From Gilliamella sp. ESL0405 (GTDB lineage Bacteria; Pseudomonadota; Gammaproteobacteria; Enterobacterales; Orbaceae), in assembly GCF_019469205.1 (NCBI RefSeq), contig NZ_CP048265.1, forward strand, positions 1,922,001 through 1,986,000: a DNA stretch of 64,000 nt, written 5' to 3'. The notes beneath the pieces were generated by a model. That model was not told the DNA's origin, made no database searches, and saw only the letters and a list, made by a program, of their open reading frames with translations. Position 1 is the first letter of the stretch; the number at the start of each line of letters is the position of its first letter. Below, piece after piece: positions 17,354-26,882 of the stretch. A program made the position numbers and the translations under genes.

Positions 17354-19480
17354 ATGAAATATAAATTATTAGCAGGATTAGCTATAACCCTACCAGTCAC
17401 GTCTACGGCTTTAACTTTGCAAGGAACTCAAACCTTTTCTGAAAATGTAAATATTCCCATTACGCATAATTACGATGTAAACAATTATGGTACTCATATA
17501 GGTATTGATTTAATCAAAAATAGTAACACTATTTTTGAAAAAGATGTCACCATCAAAAAAACGGAGCAAGATGATCTACCGGATCAATCTACTTTTATAG
17601 GCATACGCTCACATTATTCCGAAGAAATCAGTTCAACATTAATTAAAGGTAATCTTTTAATTGATATGCAAGGGTTTGAAAATTTTCCAATAGATTTGGA
17701 AGGAGGTGACTTAACCGTTAATGGAAATTTAACAATTAACTCATCTAATCAAGAATTTGCAACAATTCATTTGGATAATCAAGCCTCGCTAACTGTTAAT
17801 GGCAAAACAAATATAAGTTTTAGCAATAACCATGAAGACCATACTGCAATGTTTGTTAGAAACTCTTTTATAACATTAAATGACGATTCAGTTATTGATG
17901 GTAGCATTTATGTAATTAGTTCTGGTTTAGCAAAAATAAATAATAAATCAATAATAAATGGCACTATTCTTGCGGAATATGGCGGAACTATCATCTTAGA
18001 TTTAGCCAAAGGGTCAAAAATTACTGGCACCGTTTTAAGTTTTGGCGATCCAGATGATGATGAACCGGAGGAAGGTGAAGATAGAACCGGAATCATAAAA
18101 ATGAATCTAGCCAAAGGCGCCTTTTGGGAGATTAATGACAAAATTTCCGAAATAACAGAATTATCCGGTCGCGGTGATGTAAAATTTATCAATAATGATA
18201 GTGCAGATGATCGCTATGGTGAGCTAAAAATTGAGAGCTTAAAAGGGGAAACAACTTTTCATTTACGTACCGATATTGTGGCACAAAAAGGCGACAAAAT
18301 TATCATTACAAAAATCCCAGAAGCCATATCTCGCAATACATCAGCCGAAGGTGTGCACACCTTAATCTTAACGAATAATGGTGCAAGTGAAACAACCGGA
18401 AAGGAAAAATTAACCTTAGTTGAAATAGATAATAATGCCGTAACCAATACTGCGACTTTTAAAACCAATCACGCAATTGAATTGGGTGGTTACGTTTATC
18501 AGTTAAATAAACAAGAAAATGAGTGGATCTTAGCCAGCACGGGCAAAAAAGATGATAAAAACATAAATCAAAAACCGCAAATTAGCTCAAGTGCTGATGC
18601 GAGTGCAAATTTTCTTAATGCAAATTATTTAATGAGTTATGTAGAAACCCAAACCTTACTTAAACGTTTAGGGGATATGCGTAATAGTGGCGAATTTGGT
18701 GATGTGTGGTTAAGAGCTTTTTCAGGTAAATTAGACTCTTTCGCCGGTGGTAATTTAAGTAAATTTGATATGAATTATCATGGATTCCAATTTGGTATTG
18801 ATAAACAATTATCTGAACAATCTCCTTTTGTAATTGGTGCTTTTGTCGGTCAAACTTACGGAGATCCAAATTATCGTAAAGGCGATGGCTCTTTAAGATC
18901 GTTTAACACTGGTTTGTATGCAACTTATTTAGATAATAACGGCTGGTATATTGATGGTATTGCAAAATATGCTCGTCAAAAGAATCATTTTAAAGTAAAA
19001 GATACTGCCAATGATGTGATACAAGGTTCAGGTCGTACCAATGGATTAAGTGCATCGATTGAGTTTGGTAAGAAATTTAGATTCAACAATTTTTATATTG
19101 AACCACAGTCACAACTATCATATAGTCATCAAAATGGTAAATTAATTCATGCATCAAATGGACTTAATGTTAAGTTGGGCAACTATAACTCTTTAATGGG
19201 CAGAGCATCGGCACTTTTTGGTTATGAAATTAATACTGATAATAGTAAAATCAATCTCTATGCCAAAACAGGCATAATCCGTGAATTTGATGGTGATACT
19301 TACTATAAACTCAATACCAGTAAACAGAGCCACTCTTTTAAAGGAAACTGGTGGAATAATAGTGTCGGTATGAGTGCGCAACTCAATCAACAACACACTA
19401 TTTATTTTGATTTAGAAAGTTCAAAAGGAAATCGATTCGATCTTTTACAAATTAACGGTGGATATCGTTACTCTTTCTAA
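17354..19480 (+). CDS. Type Va autotransporter with beta-helical passenger
   Basis: A 708-residue secreted or surface protein. It has a signal peptide of about 20 residues, a passenger of about 400 residues with repetitive short beta strands (LTVNGNLTI, SLTVNGKTNI, ITLNDDSVIDG) typical of a pertactin-like beta helix, and a C-terminal autotransporter beta barrel from roughly residue 445 (FGDVWLRAFSGK onward). The last residues YRYSF end in aromatic Phe, as expected for BamA-recognised barrels. An acidic patch DPDDDEPEEGED interrupts the passenger. No protease or lipase motif is visible, so adhesion is the default guess. AAAGGA precedes the ATG. Confidence 0.88.
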   Translation: MKYKLLAGLAITLPVTSTALTLQGTQTFSENVNIPITHNYDVNNYGTHIGIDLIKNSNTIFEKDVTIKKTEQDDLPDQSTFIGIRSHYSEEISSTLIKGNLLIDMQGFENFPIDLEGGDLTVNGNLTINSSNQEFATIHLDNQASLTVNGKTNISFSNNHEDHTAMFVRNSFITLNDDSVIDGSIYVISSGLAKINNKSIINGTILAEYGGTIILDLAKGSKITGTVLSFGDPDDDEPEEGEDRTGIIKMNLAKGAFWEINDKISEITELSGRGDVKFINNDSADDRYGELKIESLKGETTFHLRTDIVAQKGDKIIITKIPEAISRNTSAEGVHTLILTNNGASETTGKEKLTLVEIDNNAVTNTATFKTNHAIELGGYVYQLNKQENEWILASTGKKDDKNINQKPQISSSADASANFLNANYLMSYVETQTLLKRLGDMRNSGEFGDVWLRAFSGKLDSFAGGNLSKFDMNYHGFQFGIDKQLSEQSPFVIGAFVGQTYGDPNYRKGDGSLRSFNTGLYATYLDNNGWYIDGIAKYARQKNHFKVKDTANDVIQGSGRTNGLSASIEFGKKFRFNNFYIEPQSQLSYSHQNGKLIHASNGLNVKLGNYNSLMGRASALFGYEINTDNSKINLYAKTGIIREFDGDTYYKLNTSKQSHSFKGNWWNNSVGMSAQLNQQHTIYFDLESSKGNRFDLLQINGGYRYSF

Positions 19481-19503
19481 ATAAAACCACTGTTATAATT
19501 ATC

Positions 19504-19534
19504 AATCACATTCCCATTTATCGGGAATGTGATT
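19504..19534 (+). terminator. Hairpin after the autotransporter gene
   Basis: A perfect 12-bp stem, AATCACATTCCC with GGGAATGTGATT, and a 7-base loop lies 24 bases after the stop. The flanking sequence is AT-rich without a long T run. Confidence 0.6.
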
Positions 19535-19658
19535 AAATAAATCAAAGCATTATCTATCATTAAAATAGACATAACTATCTCTCTTTTTTTAAAACATTAA
19601 TTTATAATAAGTAAAAGAAGTAATTTATTAAGCGCTTCACACATTTAGTCAAAATAAA

Positions 19659-19692
19659 TTGACTTTTATATCTTAAATGATAATAATTCTCA
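19659..19692 (+). promoter_or_regulatory. Promoter with overlapping Fur box before the sit operon
   Basis: TTGACT (19659-19664) and AATAAT (19682-19687) are separated by 17 bases. TGATAATAATTCTCA at 19678-19692 matches the Fur 7-1-7 consensus TGATAATnATTATCA at 13 of 14 specified positions and overlaps the -10. Fur with iron (or another metal-loaded repressor) would block the promoter when metal is plentiful. Confidence 0.75.
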
Positions 19693-19746
19693 TTAGCATT
19701 TAAAGCAATTGCTTTAACTTTTTAAAATAGTTATGTTGGAGTAGTA

Positions 19747-19806
19747 ATGAAAAGGATTTCACTTTACCTATTCCTTCAATTCAATTACTGTTTTTTTGTA
19801 TCTTGA
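19747..19806 (+). CDS. Possible 19-residue leader ORF before sitA
   Basis: An ATG preceded by GGAG at 5-base spacing opens a 19-codon frame (MKRISLYLFLQFNYCFFVS) ending in TGA at 19804, 37 bases before sitA. The peptide is hydrophobic and unusually aromatic (three Phe plus two further Phe-adjacent Tyr residues). It lies downstream of the Fur-controlled promoter and so should be in the sit mRNA. I do not recognise it. It could be a small membrane protein, a translational leader or chance. Confidence 0.35.
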   Translation: MKRISLYLFLQFNYCFFVS

Positions 19807-19843
19807 TTAACCTCAAGAATATATTATACAAAAGGAGTCGCTA

Positions 19844-20764
19844 ATGAAATTCAATTTTCTAAGAAGCCGTGCATCTTTATTAAAGATGCTACTTAGCTCT
19901 TTAATCATCCTTACAGGGTTCACGGGTTCAGCCACCGCAGAAGAAAGAAAGTTTAAAGTTGTTACCACATTTACCGTTATTCAAGATATTGCACAAAATG
20001 TGGCTGGCGATGCAGCGGATGTCGAATCAATTACCAAAGTCGGCGCTGAAATTCATGAATACGATCCCACACCTCAAGATATTACTAAGGTGCTTTCTGC
20101 CGACCTCGTTTTATGGAACGGGCTTAATTTAGAACTTTGGTTTAAACGATTTTATGTCGATATCAAAGATGTTCCATCGGTTGTTGTAACTGAAGGTATC
20201 GAGCCAATGCCGATCCAAGAAGGTAGCTATAAAGGCAATCCCAACCCACATGCATGGATGTCGCCAACTTTAGCGCTAACTTATATCGAAAATATTCGTG
20301 CAGCTTTGGTTAAATATGATCCAAAAAATGCCGAAACTTACAATAAAAATGCCGCAGAATATATTGCAAAAATAAAAGCTCTTGATGCGCCACTGCGTGA
20401 ACGTTTAGCCAAAATTCCGGAATCACAACGTTGGTTAGTCACCAGTGAAGGGGCATTTAGTTATTTGGCAAGGGATTATAATCTTAAAGAAGCCTATTTA
20501 TGGCCAATCAATGCAGAACAACAAGGCACACCAAAACAAGTAAAAAATTTAATTGATCTCGTTAGAGCAAATCAGATTCCGGTTGTATTTAGTGAAAGCA
20601 CTATCTCAGATAAACCTGCCAAACAAGTTAGTAAAGAAACCGGTGCCAAATATGGTGGCGTATTATATGTTGATTCGCTTTCAACTCAAGACGGTCCGGT
20701 ACCCACATATATTGATTTACTGAAAGTTACAGTTGAAACTATTGCTAAGGGGTTTGAAAACTAA
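19844..20764 (+). CDS. sitA: SitA-type periplasmic Mn/Fe-binding protein
   Basis: The substrate-binding subunit of a cluster A-I (SitA/YfeA) divalent-metal ABC importer. A signal peptide of about 32 residues ends near SATAEE. Metal ligands are visible as His in AEIHEYDP, His in NPHAWMSP, Glu in FSESTISD and Asp in YVDSLS, the SitA/YfeA pattern rather than the His-rich loop of ZnuA. AAGGAG precedes the ATG. The stop codon overlaps the sitB start by one base. The Fur box upstream supports manganese and/or iron uptake. Confidence 0.93.
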   Translation: MKFNFLRSRASLLKMLLSSLIILTGFTGSATAEERKFKVVTTFTVIQDIAQNVAGDAADVESITKVGAEIHEYDPTPQDITKVLSADLVLWNGLNLELWFKRFYVDIKDVPSVVVTEGIEPMPIQEGSYKGNPNPHAWMSPTLALTYIENIRAALVKYDPKNAETYNKNAAEYIAKIKALDAPLRERLAKIPESQRWLVTSEGAFSYLARDYNLKEAYLWPINAEQQGTPKQVKNLIDLVRANQIPVVFSESTISDKPAKQVSKETGAKYGGVLYVDSLSTQDGPVPTYIDLLKVTVETIAKGFEN

Positions 20765-21660
20765 TGACGCCAATCAGCCTAAACGTTCAAGACATAACTG
20801 TGACATATAACAATGGTCACACAGCGATTCATGATGCTAGTTTTAGCTTAACTGGCGGTACCATATGCGCTTTAGTGGGCGTTAATGGTAGCGGAAAATC
20901 AACACTGTTTAAAAGCATCATGGGAATGATACGACCAACTAAAGGAAAAGTGACATTTAATGATATCCCGGTCAAACAGGCTTTAAAACAAAATATTATT
21001 GCTTACGTGCCGCAAACAGAAGAAGTTGATTGGGATTTTCCGGTATTAGTTTCCGATGTGGTTATGATGGGACGCTATGGGCACATGTCTTTTTTACGCA
21101 TCGCCAGTCAAGAAGACAAAAAACAGGTCGATCTTGCCCTTGATCGTGTCAATATGTTGGATTTTAAGCATCGCCAAATTGGTGAGCTTTCCGGTGGGCA
21201 AAAAAAGCGAGTATTTTTAGCCAGAGCATTAGCCCAACAAGGAAAAGTCTTATTATTAGATGAGCCGTTTACCGGTGTAGATGTGAAAACTGAAAACGCA
21301 ATTATCGACTTACTAAAAGATCTTCGCAACGATGGGCATTTAATATTAGTTTCAACGCACAATTTAGGCAGTGTGCCGGAGTTTTGTGATCAAGTGGTAT
21401 TGATCAACCAAACTGTACTTGCGTTTGGATCAACTGAATCAACTTTCACGCCACAAAATTTAATGACAACCTTTGGTGGTGCCTTACGTTATTTAAGTTT
21501 ATCAGGGGATAAATTACATGATGATCAAGACCCGCGCAAGGTATCAATATTAACAGATGATGAACGAGCGGCAATTTTCTATGGTGAAGGAAAAAATGAT
21601 TCACCTCATCAAGATTTACTTATCGAACATCACGATCATGAACCTAAAGGACAACAATAA
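20764..21660 (+). CDS. sitB: SitB-type metal ABC transporter ATPase
   Basis: ATP-binding subunit that powers the Sit importer. Walker A is GVNGSGKST, the Q loop lies in [13 protein letters not shown], the signature is LSGGQKKR and Walker B is [10 protein letters not shown], with the switch His in STHNLGS. At 298 residues it has the C-terminal tail seen in SitB/YfeB; that tail ends with a small His cluster (EHHDHE), which might bind metal but could be incidental. The ATG overlaps the sitA stop and sitC begins immediately after its stop. Confidence 0.93.
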   Translation: MTPISLNVQDITVTYNNGHTAIHDASFSLTGGTICALVGVNGSGKSTLFKSIMGMIRPTKGKVTFNDIPVKQALKQNIIAYVPQTEEVDWDFPVLVSDVVMMGRYGHMSFLRIASQEDKKQVDLALDRVNMLDFKHRQIGELSGGQKKRVFLARALAQQGKVLLLDEPFTGVDVKTENAIIDLLKDLRNDGHLILVSTHNLGSVPEFCDQVVLINQTVLAFGSTESTFTPQNLMTTFGGALRYLSLSGDKLHDDQDPRKVSILTDDERAAIFYGEGKNDSPHQDLLIEHHDHEPKGQQ

Positions 21661-22527
21661 ATGGAACTACTCCTTGAACCATTCACCTATGGTTTTATGT
21701 TGAAAGCCATTTGGGTTAGTAGTATTGTTGGTGGTGCTTGTGCATTTTTGTCGGCCTTTTTAATGTTAAAAGGTTGGTCACTTATGGGGGATGCACTTTC
21801 ACACTCGGTAGTACCTGGGGTTGCCGGGGCTTATGCACTAGGTTTACCCTACTCTGTTGGTGCATTTTTTACGGGCTTACTGGCAGCGTTATCCATAACC
21901 ATTGTAAGAGCAATTACCCGATTAAAAGAAGATGCCATTATTGGTTTTATCTTTTCGACGTTTTTTGCAATCGGTTTATTAATTATTTCGTTAAATCCTA
22001 CTTCAGTGAATGCTCAAACCATTATCTTTGGTAATATTTTAGGTATTGATGATAACGATATGTGGCAAGTTCAGATTATTATCCTAGTATCATTTACCTT
22101 GCTTCTATTTTGCTGGAAAGACTTATTAGTCGTTTTTTTTGATGAAACGCATGCCAGATCTATCGGCCTCAAACCATTGCCACTTAAAATCCTTTTTTTC
22201 ACTATTTTAAGCGCTTGTACTGTAGCGGCTTTACAAACTGTAGGAGCCATTTTAGTTATTGCAATGGTTGTCACTCCCGGCGCAACCGCATATCTACTAA
22301 CTAATCGATTTTCACATTTATTGATAATTGCGGTTGTTATTGGAACATTAACCAGTGCAATTGGTGCTTATATCAGTTACTTTTTAGACGGTGAAACAGG
22401 TGGGGTAATTGTTACTCTACAAACATTAATCTTTATCACCGCATTTTTATTCGCACCGCAACAAGGATTAATTTCAAACCGTCGAAAAATCAGACAAAGT
22501 AAACTAAATAGTGGGGTGAAAATATGA
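21661..22527 (+). CDS. sitC: SitC-type metal ABC transporter permease
   Basis: A 288-residue integral membrane permease of the ABC-3 family. Eight or nine hydrophobic segments and the family blocks LKGWSLMGDALSHSVVPG and ILVIAMVVTPGATAYLL are clear. The DEThARSIGL-type cytoplasmic coupling loop contacts the ATPase. It starts directly after sitB and overlaps sitD by four bases (ATGA), so it is translationally coupled. Confidence 0.92.
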   Translation: MELLLEPFTYGFMLKAIWVSSIVGGACAFLSAFLMLKGWSLMGDALSHSVVPGVAGAYALGLPYSVGAFFTGLLAALSITIVRAITRLKEDAIIGFIFSTFFAIGLLIISLNPTSVNAQTIIFGNILGIDDNDMWQVQIIILVSFTLLLFCWKDLLVVFFDETHARSIGLKPLPLKILFFTILSACTVAALQTVGAILVIAMVVTPGATAYLLTNRFSHLLIIAVVIGTLTSAIGAYISYFLDGETGGVIVTLQTLIFITAFLFAPQQGLISNRRKIRQSKLNSGVKI

Positions 22528-23363
22528 CAGATCTATTATGGCAATTTTTTTGTCACCCTTTAACTATTCCGCTTATTCAACGAGCAATCTTAGCTGCTAT
22601 GGCTACCGGCATTGTTTGTGCACTATTGTCTTGCTTTTTAGTTTTGAAAGGTTGGTCATTAATGGGCGATGCAATTTCACATGCGGTTTTACCCGGTATT
22701 GTTCTTGCATTTTTGGCTGGTATTCCGATTATTATTGGAGCATTTTTATCGGGTCTTTTTTGTTCAGTTGCAACCGGTTATATTAAACAAAACAGTCGAA
22801 TCAAAGAAGATACTGTAATGGGAATAGTGTTTTCCGGTATGTTTGCATTTGGCTTAGTCCTATTTTCTAAAGTCGATACCTCACAACACTTAAACCACAT
22901 TCTATTTGGTAGTGTACTAGGTACAAGTTATGATGAGCTTAAGCAAATTATTTTAATTTCTGCAATTGTTTCAATAATCATTATTGTCAAGCGCCGTGAT
23001 CTTATGCTCTACTGCTTCGATCCGGTGCAAGCCAGAGTCGTTGGCTTACCGGTGAGGCTTTTACATTATGGGCTTTTGAGTATTTTAGCCTTAACCATTG
23101 TCGGATCGCTAAAAGCTGCTGGAGTTATCTTGGTTATTGCTATGCTGATTGCGCCGGGTATTACGGCATTTTTAATGACTAAACGTTTTGAAAAAATGTT
23201 AATTATCGCATTGTTGGTTTCCGTTTTTTCAACGGTTGTCGGGACATTAATTAGTTATCATTTAGATGCTTCAACCAGTGCTTGTATCGTCATTTTACAA
23301 GCGGCAATTTTTGTCACTGCTCAGTGCTATTCGTTAATGGTTAACCGCAAATCCAAATCATAA
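22524..23363 (+). CDS. sitD: SitD-type metal ABC transporter permease
   Basis: Second ABC-3 permease of the importer, 279 residues, homologous to SitC (LKGWSLMGDAISHAVLPG, ILVIAMLIAPGITAFLM). SitC and SitD form the heterodimeric channel for Mn2+/Fe2+. It overlaps sitC by four bases and ends the operon. A long hairpin at 23370-23409 follows and separates it from convergent dnaB. Confidence 0.92.
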   Translation: MTDLLWQFFCHPLTIPLIQRAILAAMATGIVCALLSCFLVLKGWSLMGDAISHAVLPGIVLAFLAGIPIIIGAFLSGLFCSVATGYIKQNSRIKEDTVMGIVFSGMFAFGLVLFSKVDTSQHLNHILFGSVLGTSYDELKQIILISAIVSIIIIVKRRDLMLYCFDPVQARVVGLPVRLLHYGLLSILALTIVGSLKAAGVILVIAMLIAPGITAFLMTKRFEKMLIIALLVSVFSTVVGTLISYHLDASTSACIVILQAAIFVTAQCYSLMVNRKSKS

Positions 23364-23369
23364 TAAAAT

Positions 23370-23409
23370 TGCGTAAAGGTAAAAGATTATCTTTTTTTAC
23401 CTTTACGCA
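23370..23409. terminator. Terminator between convergent sitD and dnaB
   Basis: TGCGTAAAGGTAAAA (23370-23384) pairs with the T-rich arm ending ACCTTTACGCA (to 23409). On the minus strand the stem is followed by TTTTATTA, so it should serve dnaB as well as sitD. Confidence 0.75.
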
Positions 23410-23434
23410 GCACTTACTAATTTAGTATAAAAAA

Positions 23435-24868
23435 TTACTCATCATCCATATATTTACTGGAGTCAGCATAATTATCAAAACGTGAAAATTGCCCTTGGAA
23501 TTTCAAGCGAACTTTACCTATCGGACCATTACGCTGTTTTCCTAAAATAATTTCGGCAATGCCTTTATGTTCGGAAGCTTCATTATAAACTTCATCACGA
23601 TAGATAAACATAATAACATCGGCATCTTGCTCTATAGAGCCTGATTCACGTAAATCAGAGTTAACCGGTCTTTTATCTGCACGCTGTTCAAGGCTACGAT
23701 TAAGCTGAGAAAGTGCAACGACAGGAATTTGTAACTCTTTAGCTAATGCTTTTAATGAACGTGATATTTCAGCAATTTCTAACGTTCGATTTTCTGACAT
23801 GTTCGGTACTCGCATTAACTGCAAATAATCGACCATAATCATACTCAAACCTTTATGCTCACGATAAATACGTCTTGCCCGGGAACGTAACTCCATTGGC
23901 GTTAATCCGGATGAATCATCGATATAGATATTTTTTTTCTCAAGCAGTAGTCCCATCGTACTTGAAATTCTAGCCCAATCATCATCTTGCAATTGACCGG
24001 TACGGATGCGGGTTTGATCAACGCGAGAAAGCGAAGACAACATACGCATCATAATTTGTTCTGAAGGCATCTCTAAACTAAATATTAACACTGGCTTTTC
24101 TTGCATCATTGCAGCATTTTCGCATAAATTCATCGCAAAGGTTGTTTTCCCCATTGACGGTCTTGCGGCAATAATAATTAAGTCAGAACGTTGTAAACCA
24201 GCCGTTTTTTTATCCAAATCTAAGAAACCGGTTGAAACCCCTGTCACACCGTCATGAGGACGTTGAAACAGCTCTTCAATTTTGGCAACGGTGGCCTCTA
24301 GCACTTCTGTAATACTTTTAGGACCTTCGCCTTGTTTAGTTCGACTTTCCGCTATTTGGAATATCTTACTTTCAGCCAAATCTAAAATTTCAGTACTATC
24401 ACGCCCTTCAGTTGCATAACAGTTGTCAGCAATATCATTTGAGGCGCTAATTAGTTCTCGTAAAATAGCTTGCTGACGAATAATGTCACTATAAGCAATG
24501 ACATTAATTGCACTAGGTGTATTTTTCGAAAGTTCAGCTAAATAAGCAAAACCACCCACATCAGCCAGTAAATCTTTACTTTCCAAACTTTCAGAAAGGG
24601 TAATTAAATCAATCGGTGTACCTTTACCGACTAAAGTATGCATTTCGGAAAAAATCAACTGGTGATGACGAGAATAAAAATCCCGTTCAGTAATCATTTC
24701 AGCAACTAAATCCCAACGCTGGTTATCGAGCATTAAGCTACCAAGCACAGCTTGTTCTGCCTCAATAGAATGAGGCGGTAATTTTATATTATGTAGCTTA
24801 GATTTCTTTGCTTCTTGATTTTTCGAATCTTTACTGGAAATTGTTTCATCAGTATTCATTGCATTCAT
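23435..24868 (-). CDS. dnaB: DnaB, replicative DNA helicase
   Basis: Hexameric 5'-3' helicase at the replication fork. The N-terminal DnaG-interacting domain starts around residue 30 (PPHSIEAEQAVLGSLM), followed by the RecA-like motor with Walker A ARPSMGKTT, Walker B MIMVDYLQLM, and the arginine-finger region near SDLRESGSIEQDAD. No intein or insertion is present; 477 residues is normal. An alternative start lies three codons in (24859). It follows truA by 38 bases on the same strand, an arrangement unlike E. coli, where dnaB is next to alr. Confidence 0.95.
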   Translation of the reverse strand: MNAMNTDETISSKDSKNQEAKKSKLHNIKLPPHSIEAEQAVLGSLMLDNQRWDLVAEMITERDFYSRHHQLIFSEMHTLVGKGTPIDLITLSESLESKDLLADVGGFAYLAELSKNTPSAINVIAYSDIIRQQAILRELISASNDIADNCYATEGRDSTEILDLAESKIFQIAESRTKQGEGPKSITEVLEATVAKIEELFQRPHDGVTGVSTGFLDLDKKTAGLQRSDLIIIAARPSMGKTTFAMNLCENAAMMQEKPVLIFSLEMPSEQIMMRMLSSLSRVDQTRIRTGQLQDDDWARISSTMGLLLEKKNIYIDDSSGLTPMELRSRARRIYREHKGLSMIMVDYLQLMRVPNMSENRTLEIAEISRSLKALAKELQIPVVALSQLNRSLEQRADKRPVNSDLRESGSIEQDADVIMFIYRDEVYNEASEHKGIAEIILGKQRNGPIGKVRLKFQGQFSRFDNYADSSKYMDDE

Positions 24869-24906
24869 CTTTTTGTTTAAATTTAATTCGTATTAAGCCA
24901 GTAAGC

Positions 24907-25698
24907 TTACTGTAAAAATAACGGTCCTAAATCACATTTCGGTATTTGATATTCTAGTGGATAGTCCACTTGTACTAAATACAACCCTTCGGGTTTAGCC
25001 GTAGCAGCAGCTTGCGTTCGATCTTTCGCTTTTAATAAATCATCAATCCATTGTGGAGGTTGATTACCCACCCCTACTTCTAACAAACTACCAACGATAT
25101 TTCGCACCATATGATGCACAAAAGCATTAGCTTTAATGTCGACAATTACATATTCGCCTTGTCGACTAACTTCGATATGATGAATATTACGCCAAGGTGT
25201 TAAAGATTGACACTGAGCAGCTCTAAACGATGAAAAATCATTTTCACCCAGTAAATATTGAGCCGCCTGATGCATTAAATTTTCATTCAACGGTAAATGG
25301 TAATGCGATATACCTTTAGCCAAAATCGCTGGTCGGTAACGATGATTATAAATCACATACCGATAACGTCGGGCTGTCGCACTAAAACGCGCATGAAAAC
25401 TTGCTTCAACAGGTAGTGCCCAACGTACTGCAATATTGGCGGGTAAATGAGAATTTACCCCCATTGTCCATGCACTATCTGAACGCTGCGCTTGTGTTTC
25501 AAAGTGAATAACTTGCCCGGTAGCATGAACACCGGCGTCAGTTCGTCCAGCACAAAAAACCGAGATAGGTTCATTAGCGACAACAGATAAAGCCGACTCC
25601 AATCTTGCTTGAACTGAATCTACAGACTGCTGGCGTTGCCAACCAAAATAGTGACTTCCGTCGTACTGTATACCAAGTGCAATTTTAGAGATAGTCAT
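24907..25698 (-). CDS. truA: TruA, tRNA pseudouridine(38-40) synthase
   Basis: Isomerises uridines 38-40 in the anticodon stem-loop of many tRNAs. The catalytic Asp54 is in [13 protein letters not shown], with [14 protein letters not shown] and [13 protein letters not shown] as further family blocks. Normal length (263 residues). It overlaps the end of usg by 14 bases, keeping the usg-truA linkage known from enteric bacteria, where the two genes are also neighbours. Confidence 0.95.
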   Translation of the reverse strand: MTISKIALGIQYDGSHYFGWQRQQSVDSVQARLESALSVVANEPISVFCAGRTDAGVHATGQVIHFETQAQRSDSAWTMGVNSHLPANIAVRWALPVEASFHARFSATARRYRYVIYNHRYRPAILAKGISHYHLPLNENLMHQAAQYLLGENDFSSFRAAQCQSLTPWRNIHHIEVSRQGEYVIVDIKANAFVHHMVRNIVGSLLEVGVGNQPPQWIDDLLKAKDRTQAAATAKPEGLYLVQVDYPLEYQIPKCDLGPLFLQ

Positions 25699-26704
25699 TA
25701 ATTAGTATCTCAAGCGTCTCAATTAGCATTAATGCACCTAAATAACGTACATTATCGGCCACAGACCAAAATTGAATTTGTTCATAATGACCGTAGCTAT
25801 GCCTTAAGTTTGCAATTTTAATCGCCAAATGATCTTCAGATTCCGGACTGACCTCAGTTACTGGCGTAGGTAAATTATCTTCTTGCACTTCTACACCAAA
25901 CTCATTAAAACGAGCGACATCTAACTCAATAGGTAAACTGCTTGAAACGTTAATCGCTTGTGCTAATCCATAAAACACTGGCACGATAACTGACTCAATC
26001 GAAACAGGTAAATCATAGTTACTCAGTACTTTACGAATTTGATCAACTTGTGTTTTCTCACCTAACATTAAATCCTGATGCTCATGCGATACAGGCAATA
26101 AATTGAAAGCGAGTTGCTTGTCAAATAACTCATTATCAACTGGCATACCATTTAACAAACGAGCACTTTGTCCGGCAAGTTCATCGACACCTGGTTTACC
26201 ATAAAGCGAAGCAGGAATAAAACTGGTCGCATGCAGATTGGTCAATAATTCAATCTCAGTTAACGATGCTACGCAGCGTAAAAGTTGGCATACTGTTGCA
26301 CTGGCAACAGCAACAATATTTTCATTACGGTATTCAGTTAACACACTATTATTAACTTTAGGTACCACTAATGGAATATGATCTTGCTGAGCAAAATAAC
26401 CACTGGCATCAATAACTATACAGCCTGACTCTGCTGCAATTTGTGCATATTTTTCACTGGTTTTACTACCAGCCACAAAAAAGGCAAAATGGCATTGGCT
26501 AAAGTCCATTTGCGCACTATCAATAACCGTTAGATTTTTACCCGCAAAACGGATAATTTCGCCAGCGCTATTATCGCTACCGACGACATAAAGATTTTCA
26601 ATTTCAAAACTATTGTTTTGGCTACTACGTTGTTGTAGTAACGCTATTAGCGCAGAACCAACTTGTCCTGTCGCCCCAACAATGGCAATGTTCCATGCAG
26701 ACAT
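25685..26704 (-). CDS. usg: Usg, aspartate-semialdehyde dehydrogenase-like protein
   Basis: A homologue of Asd with the Rossmann start [16 protein letters not shown], but belonging to the Usg group ([36 protein letters not shown]). The position of the Asd catalytic Cys appears to be Ala here ([10 protein letters not shown]; the Cys three residues later does not align). It is therefore probably not an active dehydrogenase. Its role is unknown; conservation next to truA may reflect co-expression. The ATG at 26704 is preferred over an in-frame TTG two codons upstream. Confidence 0.88.
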   Translation of the reverse strand: MSAWNIAIVGATGQVGSALIALLQQRSSQNNSFEIENLYVVGSDNSAGEIIRFAGKNLTVIDSAQMDFSQCHFAFFVAGSKTSEKYAQIAAESGCIVIDASGYFAQQDHIPLVVPKVNNSVLTEYRNENIVAVASATVCQLLRCVASLTEIELLTNLHATSFIPASLYGKPGVDELAGQSARLLNGMPVDNELFDKQLAFNLLPVSHEHQDLMLGEKTQVDQIRKVLSNYDLPVSIESVIVPVFYGLAQAINVSSSLPIELDVARFNEFGVEVQEDNLPTPVTEVSPESEDHLAIKIANLRHSYGHYEQIQFWSVADNVRYLGALMLIETLEILINDYL

Positions 26705-26861
26705 AATCAAACCTAAATTAAAAAAAATTTGTGGTAATTATACCACTATATTACTAAAGATAATGGAAAAAAGATGTGCCAATATTTTGGAACAAAGATC
26801 GAAAAAATAATTTTCTAAACATTACAAAAAAACAAATCATTATTAAAGTAATAGGAATAAA

Positions 26862-26879
26862 AAACAATCTAAACAATCT
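26862..26879. repeat. Tandem 9-bp duplication before the LacI-type regulator
   Basis: AAACAATCT occurs twice in tandem, ending three bases before the ATG at 26883, where a ribosome site would be expected. No Shine-Dalgarno is visible there. Confidence 0.5.
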
Positions 26880-26882
26880 ATC

